Shown: positions 1 through 6,432 of the stretch, in pieces | Layout: each line of letters begins with the position of its first letter | Position numbering within the stretch: the stretch's first letter is position 1 | Origin: Candidatus Bathyarchaeota archaeon | GTDB lineage: Archaea; Thermoproteota; Bathyarchaeia; TCS64 | Length of the DNA: 31,633 nt | Direction: 5' to 3' | Assembly (NCBI GenBank): GCA_013329615.1 | Contig: DUKA01000055.1 | Span: 1-31,633, forward strand | Notes under the pieces: generated by a model | What the model was told of the DNA's origin: nothing | Database searches by the model: none | The model's input: the letters and a program-made list of their open reading frames with translations, nothing else | Made by a program: the position numbers and the translations under genes

Positions 1-61
1 AGGTAGGAGGAAGAGGAGTACCACAAATAGTCTATTCCCGAGCCTCTTCACCCAAAAGAAG

Positions 62-69
62 TTATAAAA
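62..69 (+). promoter_or_regulatory. TATA-box-like site upstream of repeat copy A
   Basis: TTATAAAA lies about 25-30 bases before position 93, so a plus-strand transcript could begin inside the 75-119 repeat and run toward the T-run at 132-138. The corresponding place beside the second repeat copy has only AGAAAAC, so the box is not well conserved between copies. Confidence 0.35.
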
Positions 70-74
70 TTGGT

Positions 75-119
75 CCGTTGACACACCGATCTACGCAAAA
101 GGAGCACCTATTCCCTACA
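75..119 (+). repeat. Noncoding repeat element, copy A
   Basis: This 45-base stretch, starting CCGTT and ending CCCTACA, matches the reverse complement of 9881-9924 at 40 positions, with four substitutions and one single-base gap. The core CCGATCTACGCAAAAG and the end ACCTATTCCCTACA are identical in both copies. It is noncoding in both places. It lies between the left edge and the 3' end of the wHTH-cdc6 unit. Known families do not come to mind: there is no box C/D, tRNA or CRISPR signature. It could be a small RNA, a protein-binding site or the remnant of a dispersed repeat. Confidence 0.8.
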
Positions 120-131
120 TAACCCAGAATG

Positions 132-138
132 TTTTTTT
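132..138 (+). terminator. T-run, possible intrinsic terminator for a plus-strand transcript
   Basis: Seven consecutive T follow repeat copy A on the plus strand. Archaeal RNA polymerase can terminate at T-rich tracts without a hairpin. Together with the TATA box at 62-69 this would bound a transcript of about 45 bases. There is no direct evidence that such a transcript exists. Confidence 0.3.
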
Positions 139-173
139 CTCGTTATGAGCAGTAGCACGCCATAAGCCGCGTC

Positions 174-467
174 CTACTCGGGCGCCACCTGAGTCAGCTC
201 CATCGCGAGCGACCCGCCCCTCTCGAAGCGCACCGTCAGCGTCTGGAACATCGCTTGGAATATCCTGATCTTACCGTAGCGCTTCTCCTTCACGAGCCCC
301 AGTTTCACCAGCTTCGCGAGGTGCCTCTCCACGCTAGTGTAGTTGAGCCCCGTGCGGCGGCTCACCTCGCTTATGTTTAGTTCGCTACTCTCCGCGAGCA
401 CCTGCAAGGTCCTTATCCTTCCGCGGGAGCCGAGGAGTTCCTCAGCCTGCGTCCTACTTCTGCTCAA
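174..467 (-). CDS. Small winged-helix (ArsR-like) DNA-binding protein
   Basis: A 97-residue protein with a clear winged helix-turn-helix at about residues 15-70: LQVLAESSELNISEVSRRTG is the first helix-turn, followed by a recognition helix around NYTSVERHLAKLVKLGLV and a basic wing (KEKRYGKIR). It is probably a transcription regulator or a DNA-binding accessory factor. The TTG start overlaps the 3' end of the cdc6 gene by 14 bases in another frame, so the two are cotranscribed and probably translationally coupled. The C-terminus (about residues 75-97) is not recognisable. Function beyond DNA binding is unknown. The pairing with cdc6 parallels the wHTH-hjc pair at 8890-9677. Confidence 0.85.
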   Translation of the reverse strand: MSRSRTQAEELLGSRGRIRTLQVLAESSELNISEVSRRTGLNYTSVERHLAKLVKLGLVKEKRYGKIRIFQAMFQTLTVRFERGGSLAMELTQVAPE

Positions 468-1653
468 CGCCCTTCAGCACCTCCCGTTCTAGGTCCTCCG
501 AGGTGACCTTCCCCAGCGTGATGAGCTGTGTACGCCCCTGGCTGCCCGAGTCTACCTTGGACGTGATTATGCCCGTCGCCTTGAGGTTCTCGAGGTACTT
601 CCAGAACTGCGTGTGCGCGCGCGGCGTCTCCCCGCGCTCCTCGCAGGCGACCCTGTAGAGCTGCTCGACCTCGCCCGTTGTGGCGTGTGGCGCGGTGCTC
701 GTCTTGAAGAACCGAGCTATCGCGAGCAGTGTGAGCCTCTCGTGCAGGCTGAGGTGGTTGAGCCCCTCCTTCTTCACCGGGGAGAGTACGCCGGCACTGA
801 CCTGCCTGACGTGCTCGGGCTTCACCTGCGTGGCGCCCTCCATCTCCGCCCTCTTCCCCGCCCCCCAGAGCAGGTCTATCGCGCACCGCGCGTCGCCGTT
901 CTCCGAGGAGGCCAGCTCCGCTATGAAGTCCACCACCTCGAGCGGGATCGCCCCCTTCCGGAAAGCAGCCTCAGCCCTCGCCGCGACGATGCCCCCCAGC
1001 TGCGGCGCCGAGTATTCGGGCATCTCGATAAGGTTCCTCTGTAGGCTACTCACGGTGCTCCTGTCTAGCTTTTCGAAAACACCGCGGTCCTTTGTGATTA
1101 GCAGGAGGCTGAGCCTACGCGGCGCATCCGGCTGAGACTCGTGGACACGCGTGAGCTGGTAGAGGGCGTCGCTCCCCTCGGTGTCTATGAGGGCGTCCAC
1201 CTCGTCCAAGCAGAGCAATAGCTGACCGTTATCCTCGCCTAGGAGCTGCATCAGCGTCTCCATCAACTCGTTCGGCGCGTAACCCCTCTCCGGGAACTCG
1301 GGGCGCAGAGTTTTAACGACTCTCCTGAGAACCATGAACAGGCTCCCGCGCAACTCCCTGCAATTCACGTGAACGTATTCGACCCTGAGCCGCTTCCTTT
1401 TCGCCTCGTCCCTGAGCCCCCTCCCGAAGACGCGCGCGAGCGCGGTCTTCCCGGAGCCTACCCCGCCGACGATGATCGCCCTCTGGCTCATCTCGTACGG
1501 CGCCGAGAGCATGAAGTCGTAGATCATCCTCAGCGACCGTAGCTGCGCCTCCCTGTGGAGTAGGTTGGATGGGATGTAGTTGATGTCTAGTACGCCCTCG
1601 TCTACGATGAGTCTCTGATCGCTCAAGGATGGTATCCCCTGTCCGAGGCTCAC
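454..1653 (-). CDS. cdc6: Orc1/Cdc6-family AAA+ ATPase (replication initiator)
   Basis: A 399-residue protein with the Orc1/Cdc6 layout. The N-terminal AAA+ domain has Walker A GGVGSGKT at residues 63-70, Walker B LLLCLDEVD at about 145-153 and the sensor-2 region GDARCAIDLL. A C-terminal winged helix of about 100 residues follows. In archaea such proteins bind origin recognition boxes and load MCM. The sensor-1 region reads LLITKD rather than the usual asparagine-containing form, so this may be a divergent paralogue. GTG at 1653 gives the full ORF, but a TATA-like GCATAAATCC at 1661-1670 predicts transcription starting near 1640, which would favour TTG at 1626. Origins often lie beside cdc6 genes, but no convincing origin recognition box was found in the 117-base upstream gap. 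Confidence 0.92.
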   Translation of the reverse strand: MSLGQGIPSLSDQRLIVDEGVLDINYIPSNLLHREAQLRSLRMIYDFMLSAPYEMSQRAIIVGGVGSGKTALARVFGRGLRDEAKRKRLRVEYVHVNCRELRGSLFMVLRRVVKTLRPEFPERGYAPNELMETLMQLLGEDNGQLLLCLDEVDALIDTEGSDALYQLTRVHESQPDAPRRLSLLLITKDRGVFEKLDRSTVSSLQRNLIEMPEYSAPQLGGIVAARAEAAFRKGAIPLEVVDFIAELASSENGDARCAIDLLWGAGKRAEMEGATQVKPEHVRQVSAGVLSPVKKEGLNHLSLHERLTLLAIARFFKTSTAPHATTGEVEQLYRVACEERGETPRAHTQFWKYLENLKATGIITSKVDSGSQGRTQLITLGKVTSEDLEREVLKGVEQK

Positions 1654-1770
1654 CCGGTGCGGATTTATGCTTTACGTAGGTTCAAGCTGATCAACTGTGG
1701 AGAGGTGAGTGAAAGTGACCCACCTTGAAACCTTTAAACAGCCACCCACCAATAGACAAACGACCCCCAG

Positions 1771-2793
1771 ATGTCCCAAAACAGGAGACTAAAAACCGGT
1801 AAAATACCACACGATGTACTCAAGAGATGCGTACTCCCATACCTTGGGGCACAACCCGACAGGGTCATCAGGGGAGCCGCCGTCGGCGAGGACGCGTCAA
1901 TAATCGACATGGGTAGCAAGGTCCTCGTCGCAAAAGCGAACCCAATCACCGGCGCAGACGTAAACATAGGGCGACTCGTCGTCCATGTGAACGCAAACGA
2001 CGTCGCCGCCCGAGGGGCCAAGCCGCTCTGGTTCATGAGCACGGTCCTCCTACCCGAGGGCGCCACCGAGTCACGCCTCGAGGTCATCATGGAGGAGATA
2101 GACCGCGCCTGCAAGGAACTCAACATCCAACTCATAGGAGGACACACCGAGTGCGTCGCCGGACTCGAAAAGTCGATAGTAGCCGGCTTCATGATGGGGG
2201 AAGCCCCCAAGAACAAGTACATCACCACGGGCGGCGCCAAATCCGGTGACAAGATAATCCTCACGAAGACAGTCGGCCTTGAGGGGACGAGCATCCTCGC
2301 CACAGACCTAGAGCAGAAGCTCCACAAGAAGATCGACCCGAGGACCCTACAGAGGGCGAGTAAGATGGTCGAGGTTGTCAGCGTCGTCGCCGAGGCGCTG
2401 AAGGCGGTCGAGGTTGGGGGCGTCCACTCGATGCACACGCCAACCGAGGGAGGCGTGTTAAACGGGCTCTTCGAAATGGGCTCAGCCGCCGGCGTCGGGC
2501 TCAGCATCGAGGAGAATCTCATACCCGTCGCCCCTGAGACCGCCATAATCGCCGAGACGCTCGAAGTCGATCCACTGAAGCTCCTCAGCTCAGGCTCCCT
2601 GCTCCTAGCCGTTGACGAAGCGAGCGCCGACAAGATCATCCAAGCCCTAGAGAAGATCAACATCCAAGCATCGATCATCGGCGAGGTGAGGGATAGGAAG
2701 GAGGGACGGGTGTTGACTCGCACCGACGGCTCGCAGAAGACCATCGACCCCGTTAGGCAGGATGAGTTATTCAGGATACTCGGCGAGGGCTAG
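1771..2793 (+). CDS. HypE-like AIR-synthase-related protein
   Basis: A 340-residue protein of the PurM/HypE/SelD/ThiL superfamily. The N-terminal half has the typical GAAVGEDASIID and VNANDVAARGAKP segments (nucleotide and metal handling), and the C-terminal half has the glycine-rich HTPTEGGVLNGLFEM segment. HypE dehydrates carbamoylated cysteine to thiocyanate during [NiFe]-hydrogenase maturation and needs a C-terminal cysteine (PRIC-type end). This protein ends in DELFRILGEG with no cysteine, and no hydrogenase or other hyp gene is in the window, so a different substrate is likely. A TATA-like CTTTAAAC at about 1732-1739 precedes the ATG. Its TAG stop overlaps the stop of the convergent methyltransferase gene in a shared CTAG. 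Confidence 0.85.
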   Translation: MSQNRRLKTGKIPHDVLKRCVLPYLGAQPDRVIRGAAVGEDASIIDMGSKVLVAKANPITGADVNIGRLVVHVNANDVAARGAKPLWFMSTVLLPEGATESRLEVIMEEIDRACKELNIQLIGGHTECVAGLEKSIVAGFMMGEAPKNKYITTGGAKSGDKIILTKTVGLEGTSILATDLEQKLHKKIDPRTLQRASKMVEVVSVVAEALKAVEVGGVHSMHTPTEGGVLNGLFEMGSAAGVGLSIEENLIPVAPETAIIAETLEVDPLKLLSSGSLLLAVDEASADKIIQALEKINIQASIIGEVRDRKEGRVLTRTDGSQKTIDPVRQDELFRILGEG

Positions 2794-3599
2794 TTCTTCT
2801 CACATGTTACACCCATAACGCCGGGGTGGTACTCGGTCCCCCTGAACCCCGCCGCCCTGAGCCTCCTCTGGACACCCTTCTGAAGGTCAACGCCCCTGTA
2901 GCGGGACCTCGGCTCCCCCGTGTAGTGGAACAGCCGACCTCCATCGGACATGACCCTGAAGAGCTTGGTGTAGAACTCCTCGCTGTAAAGGTCACCGGCG
3001 TGCGTTAGCCGGGGCGGGTCGTGTATCACCCAGTCGAAGAACCCGTCGGGCAGTGAGTCTATCGTGAAGAAACTGTCGCCGAGGAGGAGGGATACGTCTC
3101 CCTCGAATAGGTGTCTGGACCACGGGTTCATCTCCGCCACCCTGACCACGGGCGATTGCCTCTCGACCGAGACGACCGCCTCCGCCCCCCTGTCGAGGGC
3201 TCCGATAGCCGTGTAGCCAAGCCCCATGCACGTATCGAGGACCTTACCCCCCTTCAAACCGAGAATACCGAGCTTCTCCCCTGTATCGGCGTCGGGTGTG
3301 GTCTCCTTTGTCCTGTGCATCCGAACCCCGTCTATCTCTATCGTGGGCGCCTTCGAGGTGGGGACGAGCTTGTAGTAACCACCCGCGGCGACTGCGACCT
3401 GAAACAGTGAGCCCCCGTCGGGGAAGAAGATGGCGTTCTCCCTACCCGCAACCTCCCCCATGTCATCAAACGAGACAACATGCCCAAGAAGGTGATAGGA
3501 ACCACCCTCCATAGACACGACTGAGATGGTCAAGCCGAGGTCGAGGGATACCCTCGTCTCACCCGCTAAGATCCTCTTAGCCACGTCGGCGGTGATCAT
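2790..3599 (-). CDS. Archaeal SAM-dependent methyltransferase-like protein (COG2521 type)
   Basis: A Rossmann-fold methyltransferase-like protein of about 269 residues. Motif I is VLDTCMGLGYTAIGAL, followed by an acidic motif II (VSVERQSPV). The motif IV position reads IHDPPR in place of the usual NPPY or DPPY. The N-terminal 80 residues form a separate domain that matches the predicted archaeal methyltransferase family COG2521. The substrate is unknown. ATG at 3599 is chosen because GAGGT lies about 11 bases upstream. A TTG at 3626 is an alternative, because the TATA box ATATATAATC at 3651-3660 predicts a transcript start near 3629. The gene converges on the HypE-like gene, sharing the four bases CTAG as overlapping TAG stops. 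Confidence 0.85.
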   Translation of the reverse strand: MITADVAKRILAGETRVSLDLGLTISVVSMEGGSYHLLGHVVSFDDMGEVAGRENAIFFPDGGSLFQVAVAAGGYYKLVPTSKAPTIEIDGVRMHRTKETTPDADTGEKLGILGLKGGKVLDTCMGLGYTAIGALDRGAEAVVSVERQSPVVRVAEMNPWSRHLFEGDVSLLLGDSFFTIDSLPDGFFDWVIHDPPRLTHAGDLYSEEFYTKLFRVMSDGGRLFHYTGEPRSRYRGVDLQKGVQRRLRAAGFRGTEYHPGVMGVTCEKN

Positions 3600-3650
3600 C
3601 GGCGGAAGAGACCTCAAACCCGGCAACCCACAACAGCATGGACATCGAGC

Positions 3651-3660
3651 GATTATATAT
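3651..3660 (-). promoter_or_regulatory. TATA box of the methyltransferase gene
   Basis: ATATATAATC on the minus strand, centred about 27 bases before position 3629. It is the best archaeal TATA match in this intergenic region and points away from the candidate RNA promoter at 3703-3708. Confidence 0.6.
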
Positions 3661-3702
3661 CCAGCGCCCTGGGCAAGTCTAAGCTACAGTTATTATGTAA
3701 GG

Positions 3703-3708
3703 TTTAAA
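3703..3708 (+). promoter_or_regulatory. TATA box for the candidate RNA at 3731
   Basis: GGTTTAAATC has its TTTAAA core centred at 3705.5, about 26 bases before 3731, the first paired base of the folded element. No plus-strand gene follows, so this promoter, if real, would drive a noncoding RNA. Confidence 0.45.
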
Positions 3709-3730
3709 TCAGCCCCAACGTCGGTATCAT

Positions 3731-3799
3731 TGGTAGAGCCCGCAGGGATTGAAGCCTCTGGTTTCAATGCGTTTCCCAAACACCCGGCGGGCCCTACCA
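3731..3799 (+). ncRNA. Candidate structured noncoding RNA (three-way junction)
   Basis: The sequence folds into one compact unit. TGGTAG 3731-3736 pairs with CTACCA 3794-3799. One A/C mismatch follows, then GCCCGC 3738-3743 pairs with GCGGGC 3787-3792. After an A/G mismatch, GGG 3745-3747 pairs with CCC 3783-3785. Inside are two hairpins: ATTGAAGCC/GGTTTCAAT (3748-3756 with 3760-3768, one G-U pair, loop TCT) and GTTT-CCC-AAAC (3771-3781). It fails tRNA rules (no D or T arm). The strand is chosen from the TATA box 26 bases upstream, but the fold is nearly symmetrical. A DNA cruciform or a remnant of an inverted-repeat element is the alternative. Confidence 0.45.
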
Positions 3800-3850
3800 C
3801 TCGCAGAAACCTATGTTTCAATACCCAACTGGATTAATCAGCAGTGTGTA

Positions 3851-3874
3851 ACCCGGAGAGACCTCGATCCGGGT
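3851..3874 (-). terminator. Hairpin just downstream of enolase
   Basis: ACCCGG 3851-3856 pairs with CCGGGT 3869-3874 around a 12-base loop, beginning five bases after the enolase stop codon. No T-run follows on the minus strand, so it may stabilise or mark the mRNA 3' end rather than act as a classical terminator. Confidence 0.35.
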
Positions 3875-3878
3875 AGAA

Positions 3879-5135
3879 TCAGCCGAATAGGCTCTGAGGG
3901 AACTTGGCCTTGGAGCCGAGCCAGTCCTCGATCCTGAGCAACTGGTTGTACTTCGCGGTCCTCTCCCCACGGGCGGGGGCGCCGCTCTTAATCTGGCCAC
4001 AGCCTATCCCGACGGCGAGGTCCGCGACCCACGGGTCCTCGGTGTCCCCGCTCCTGTGGGACGCCATCACACCATAGCCGTTCTTCTTCGCCATGGACGC
4101 CGCCTCAAGCGCCTCGGAGAGGGTCCCTATCTGGTTGACCTTCCACAGCAGCGCGTTACAGGCACCCATCTCTATCCCCTTAGCTAGCCTGGTGGGATTA
4201 GTCACGAATAGGTCATCGCCGACGATCTGCGTCGGTATCAGCTTCGTCGCCTTGACGAAGCCATGGTAGTCTTCCTCCTGCAGGGGGTCCTCGATGCTGG
4301 CTAGGGGGTAGCTCGCGGCAAGCTCCCGATATAACTCGATCAACTCGTCCGTCGAGTACTTCTCGCCGGAGACTGTGTAGAAGCCGTCCTTGTAGAATGT
4401 GCTGGCGGCGACGTCGAGCGCGATCTTCACGTCGTCGACGTAGCCCGCCTCGGTGATTGCCTTGACGAGCACGTCGAGGGCGTCCCTCGGGGTCTTGATG
4501 GGTGGCGCGAAACCGCCTTCGTCTCCCACGTTGATGGAGTTCTTCCCATACGCCTTCAGGAGCTGCCCCCTGAGAGTCTGGTAGACCTCGGCGCCTATCC
4601 TCAGAGCCTCGTGGAAGTTCTTAGCACCCGTGGGGGCGATCATGAACTCCTGAAACTCGAGGGGGTTCCCTGCATGTTTACCGCCGTTTATGATGTTGAA
4701 GAACGGGACGGGGAGGAGCGCCGCGTCCTTGTCTAGGTACTCGTATAACCTCTGCCCGTCGCTTGCCGCGGCGGCGCGGGCGCAGGCGATGCTGACGCCG
4801 AGCATCGCGTTACCGCCGAGCTTCGACTTGTTCTCGGTGCCGTCTAGCTGGATCATCGTAGCGTCTATGTTCTTCTGATGCCTCGCGTCCATGCCCGTTA
4901 TCTTTGGCTTGATCTTCTTCATAACGGACTCGATAGCCTTGTGGACGCCCTTCCCGCCGTACCTCTTCCCGCCGTCTCGAAGCTCAAGGGCCTCGTAGAT
5001 GCCGGTGGACGCGCCGCTCGGAACCGCGGCTGACGCCGTGATGCCCGCCGATGTGAGTACTTCGACCTCAATCGTCGGGTTCCCCCTACTGTCCAGTATT
5101 TCTCTGGCTTTTACATCGGCTATAGAGTAGTTCAA
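3879..5135 (-). CDS. eno: Enolase (phosphopyruvate hydratase)
   Basis: A 418-residue protein, the normal length for archaeal enolase. It interconverts 2-phosphoglycerate and phosphoenolpyruvate in glycolysis and gluconeogenesis. Hallmarks are the N-terminal AREILDSRGNPTIEVEV, the loop SGASTGIYEALELRDG, the catalytic-region GDEGGFAPP, the metal ligands in SIEDPL and GDDL, the lysine segment LLWKVNQIGTLSEAL, and the SHRSGDTEDPWVADLAVG signature. The start is TTG, with AGGGGA about 10 bases upstream and a TATA-like TTAACTTTTTAGG at about 5177-5189. It stands alone as a transcription unit; the glutaredoxin-like gene ends 67 bases upstream. Confidence 0.97.
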   Translation of the reverse strand: MNYSIADVKAREILDSRGNPTIEVEVLTSAGITASAAVPSGASTGIYEALELRDGGKRYGGKGVHKAIESVMKKIKPKITGMDARHQKNIDATMIQLDGTENKSKLGGNAMLGVSIACARAAAASDGQRLYEYLDKDAALLPVPFFNIINGGKHAGNPLEFQEFMIAPTGAKNFHEALRIGAEVYQTLRGQLLKAYGKNSINVGDEGGFAPPIKTPRDALDVLVKAITEAGYVDDVKIALDVAASTFYKDGFYTVSGEKYSTDELIELYRELAASYPLASIEDPLQEEDYHGFVKATKLIPTQIVGDDLFVTNPTRLAKGIEMGACNALLWKVNQIGTLSEALEAASMAKKNGYGVMASHRSGDTEDPWVADLAVGIGCGQIKSGAPARGERTAKYNQLLRIEDWLGSKAKFPQSLFG

Positions 5136-5202
5136 AAGAGCTATTCCCCTAACTAGGTCTCCTGAGTTGATTGTTCCTAAAAAGTTAACGATTATTATGG
5201 GT

Positions 5203-5463
5203 CTAGACGTGCGCCTCGGCGATGTATGCTTGGAGGTCTTCGGCTTCGAATGGCCACCCGATGAGTTTGACTACGCCGTTTATCGCTACGGCGGGGACCG
5301 CCATGAGGTTGAGGGACATGCCCCTCTTTATCCCCTCGTCGGTCCAGGTGTCGACGTAGACCAGCTCGATGTCCTTGAGCCCCTCTATGACCTTCTTCAC
5401 GAGGGTCTCCGCAGCCGGGCAGTACGGGCACACGGGGTTGTGGAAGTACTCTATCTTGATCAT
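5203..5463 (-). CDS. Glutaredoxin/thioredoxin-like redox protein
   Basis: An 86-residue thioredoxin-fold protein. The active-site CPYC is at residues 12-15, after the first strand (MIKIEYFHNPV). A cis-proline segment, VPAVAING, lies near residue 58, and the last helix carries FEAEDLQAYI. It matches the small archaeal glutaredoxin-like or protein-disulfide-reductase type rather than full thioredoxin. The ATG at 5463 lies two bases after the stop of the thioredoxin reductase gene, so the pair should be cotranscribed and probably forms a reductase-carrier system for cytoplasmic disulfides. In the bases before the start, GGGGAAG can serve as ribosome binding site. The electron targets are unknown. 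Confidence 0.9.
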   Translation of the reverse strand: MIKIEYFHNPVCPYCPAAETLVKKVIEGLKDIELVYVDTWTDEGIKRGMSLNLMAVPAVAINGVVKLIGWPFEAEDLQAYIAEAHV

Positions 5464-5465
5464 GG

Positions 5466-6380
5466 TCACTTCCCCTGCTTCAGGAACTTCATGGCGGTCA
5501 GGGCGGCCTTCGCGCCGTCGCCGGCGGCGGTGACGACCTGCCAACCGGTGCAGCTGCAGTCACCCGCGGCGAATACGCCGGGGAGGTTGGTCTGCTGGTT
5601 CCGGTTGACGATGACGCATCCGCCCTCGTCGGCGTCGATGCCGGCCTCGACAAGGATGTTAGAAGTCGGGACGTGCTCGAGGAGTATGAAGACCCCGTCT
5701 AAGTCTAGCTTTTCGACCTTGCCGCCGGAGAGCTTGATATGGGTCACGAACTCGCCACCACCTATCTCCGAGATCTCGGGGCCTTCTATGATCTCGACTT
5801 TCTTGTTGGATCTGAGTGCAGTTAACTCGGGGTAGTTCTCGCTATAGCCCTTCTTCCCGGGGATGGTATAGACCTTTGAGACTGTCTCCGTGAGGTGGAG
5901 CGCATCGATGACGGCTTCGTGCCCAGCGCCTACGACTGCTACGGTCTTCTCCCTGAAAAACGGCCCATCGCAGATGGCGCAGTAGCTTACGCCCCTGCCC
6001 TTGAACTCCATCTCGCCGGGCACACTCAACTGCTTCCTCTGTATGCCGGTGGCGATGATCACGGCTTTTCCCTGATGGTAGCCACTGCGCGTCGAGACGA
6101 TCTTGTAGTCTCCGGCGTCTGAGAGACCGATGACGGTCTCGGGTTTGATCTCGGCGCCGAATCTGGATGCCTGCTCGCGGAAAAGATTCATCAGCTCTGC
6201 GCCTGTCAGGCCCTGTGGGAAGCCGGGGTAGTTCTCGATCTTGTGCGCCTCGAGGGCCATACCGCCGACCTTGCCGCTGTGAAGTATCAGGGTGCTATGG
6301 TTTTGTCGCGCGGTATAGATCCCAGCCGTCAAACCGGCGGGGCCAGCGCCGATGATGATGACGTCCCAGACCTTCTCCAT
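5466..6380 (-). CDS. trxB: Thioredoxin-reductase-like FAD oxidoreductase
   Basis: A protein of about 304 residues with the thioredoxin-reductase layout: FAD-binding GAGPAGLTAG at 11-20, redox-active CAIC at 134-137, a second nucleotide-binding fold VAVVGAGHEAVIDAL at about 147-161, and the C-terminal FAD motif GVFAAGDCSC. It would pass electrons from a pyridine nucleotide to the adjacent glutaredoxin-like protein. The second glycine motif is GAGHEA instead of the usual GGGDSA, and the stretch that normally carries the basic HRRxxxR motif reads IPGKKGYSEN, so NADPH preference is doubtful. ATG at 6380 is chosen because GAGGT lies eight bases upstream; an in-frame start at 6395 is less likely. 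Confidence 0.92.
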   Translation of the reverse strand: MEKVWDVIIIGAGPAGLTAGIYTARQNHSTLILHSGKVGGMALEAHKIENYPGFPQGLTGAELMNLFREQASRFGAEIKPETVIGLSDAGDYKIVSTRSGYHQGKAVIIATGIQRKQLSVPGEMEFKGRGVSYCAICDGPFFREKTVAVVGAGHEAVIDALHLTETVSKVYTIPGKKGYSENYPELTALRSNKKVEIIEGPEISEIGGGEFVTHIKLSGGKVEKLDLDGVFILLEHVPTSNILVEAGIDADEGGCVIVNRNQQTNLPGVFAAGDCSCTGWQVVTAAGDGAKAALTAMKFLKQGK

Positions 6381-6432
6381 CCAGACGTACCTCAAGAAAG
6401 AACGAGGTGGTGAAAGAAAAAGAGTTCGTTGG

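Noticed and set aside
1654..1770. Possible replication origin beside cdc6
   Set aside because: The gap is only 117 bases and contains promoter-like sequences for both flanking genes. No convincing origin recognition box or AT-rich unwinding element was seen.
1734..2744. A 336-codon minus-strand frame opposite the HypE-like gene
   Set aside because: Serine-rich low-complexity translation typical of antisense frames; the plus-strand product has strong family motifs.
3731..3799. Possible tRNA gene on either strand, since TGGTAGAGC resembles a D-arm and the minus strand ends in ACCA
   Set aside because: No T-arm (GTTCRANNC), no anticodon arm with a valid loop and no conserved T8; the acceptor-like pairing continues into a long stem instead.
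3748..3822. Possible CRISPR remnant, because GTTTCAAT occurs twice (3761-3768, 3815-3822) and ATTGAAGC-like sequence is nearby
   Set aside because: Only the 8 bases GTTTCAAT are shared; the sequence after each copy differs, spacing is irregular, there is no third repeat, and no cas gene is present. The first copy is explained as one strand of a hairpin.
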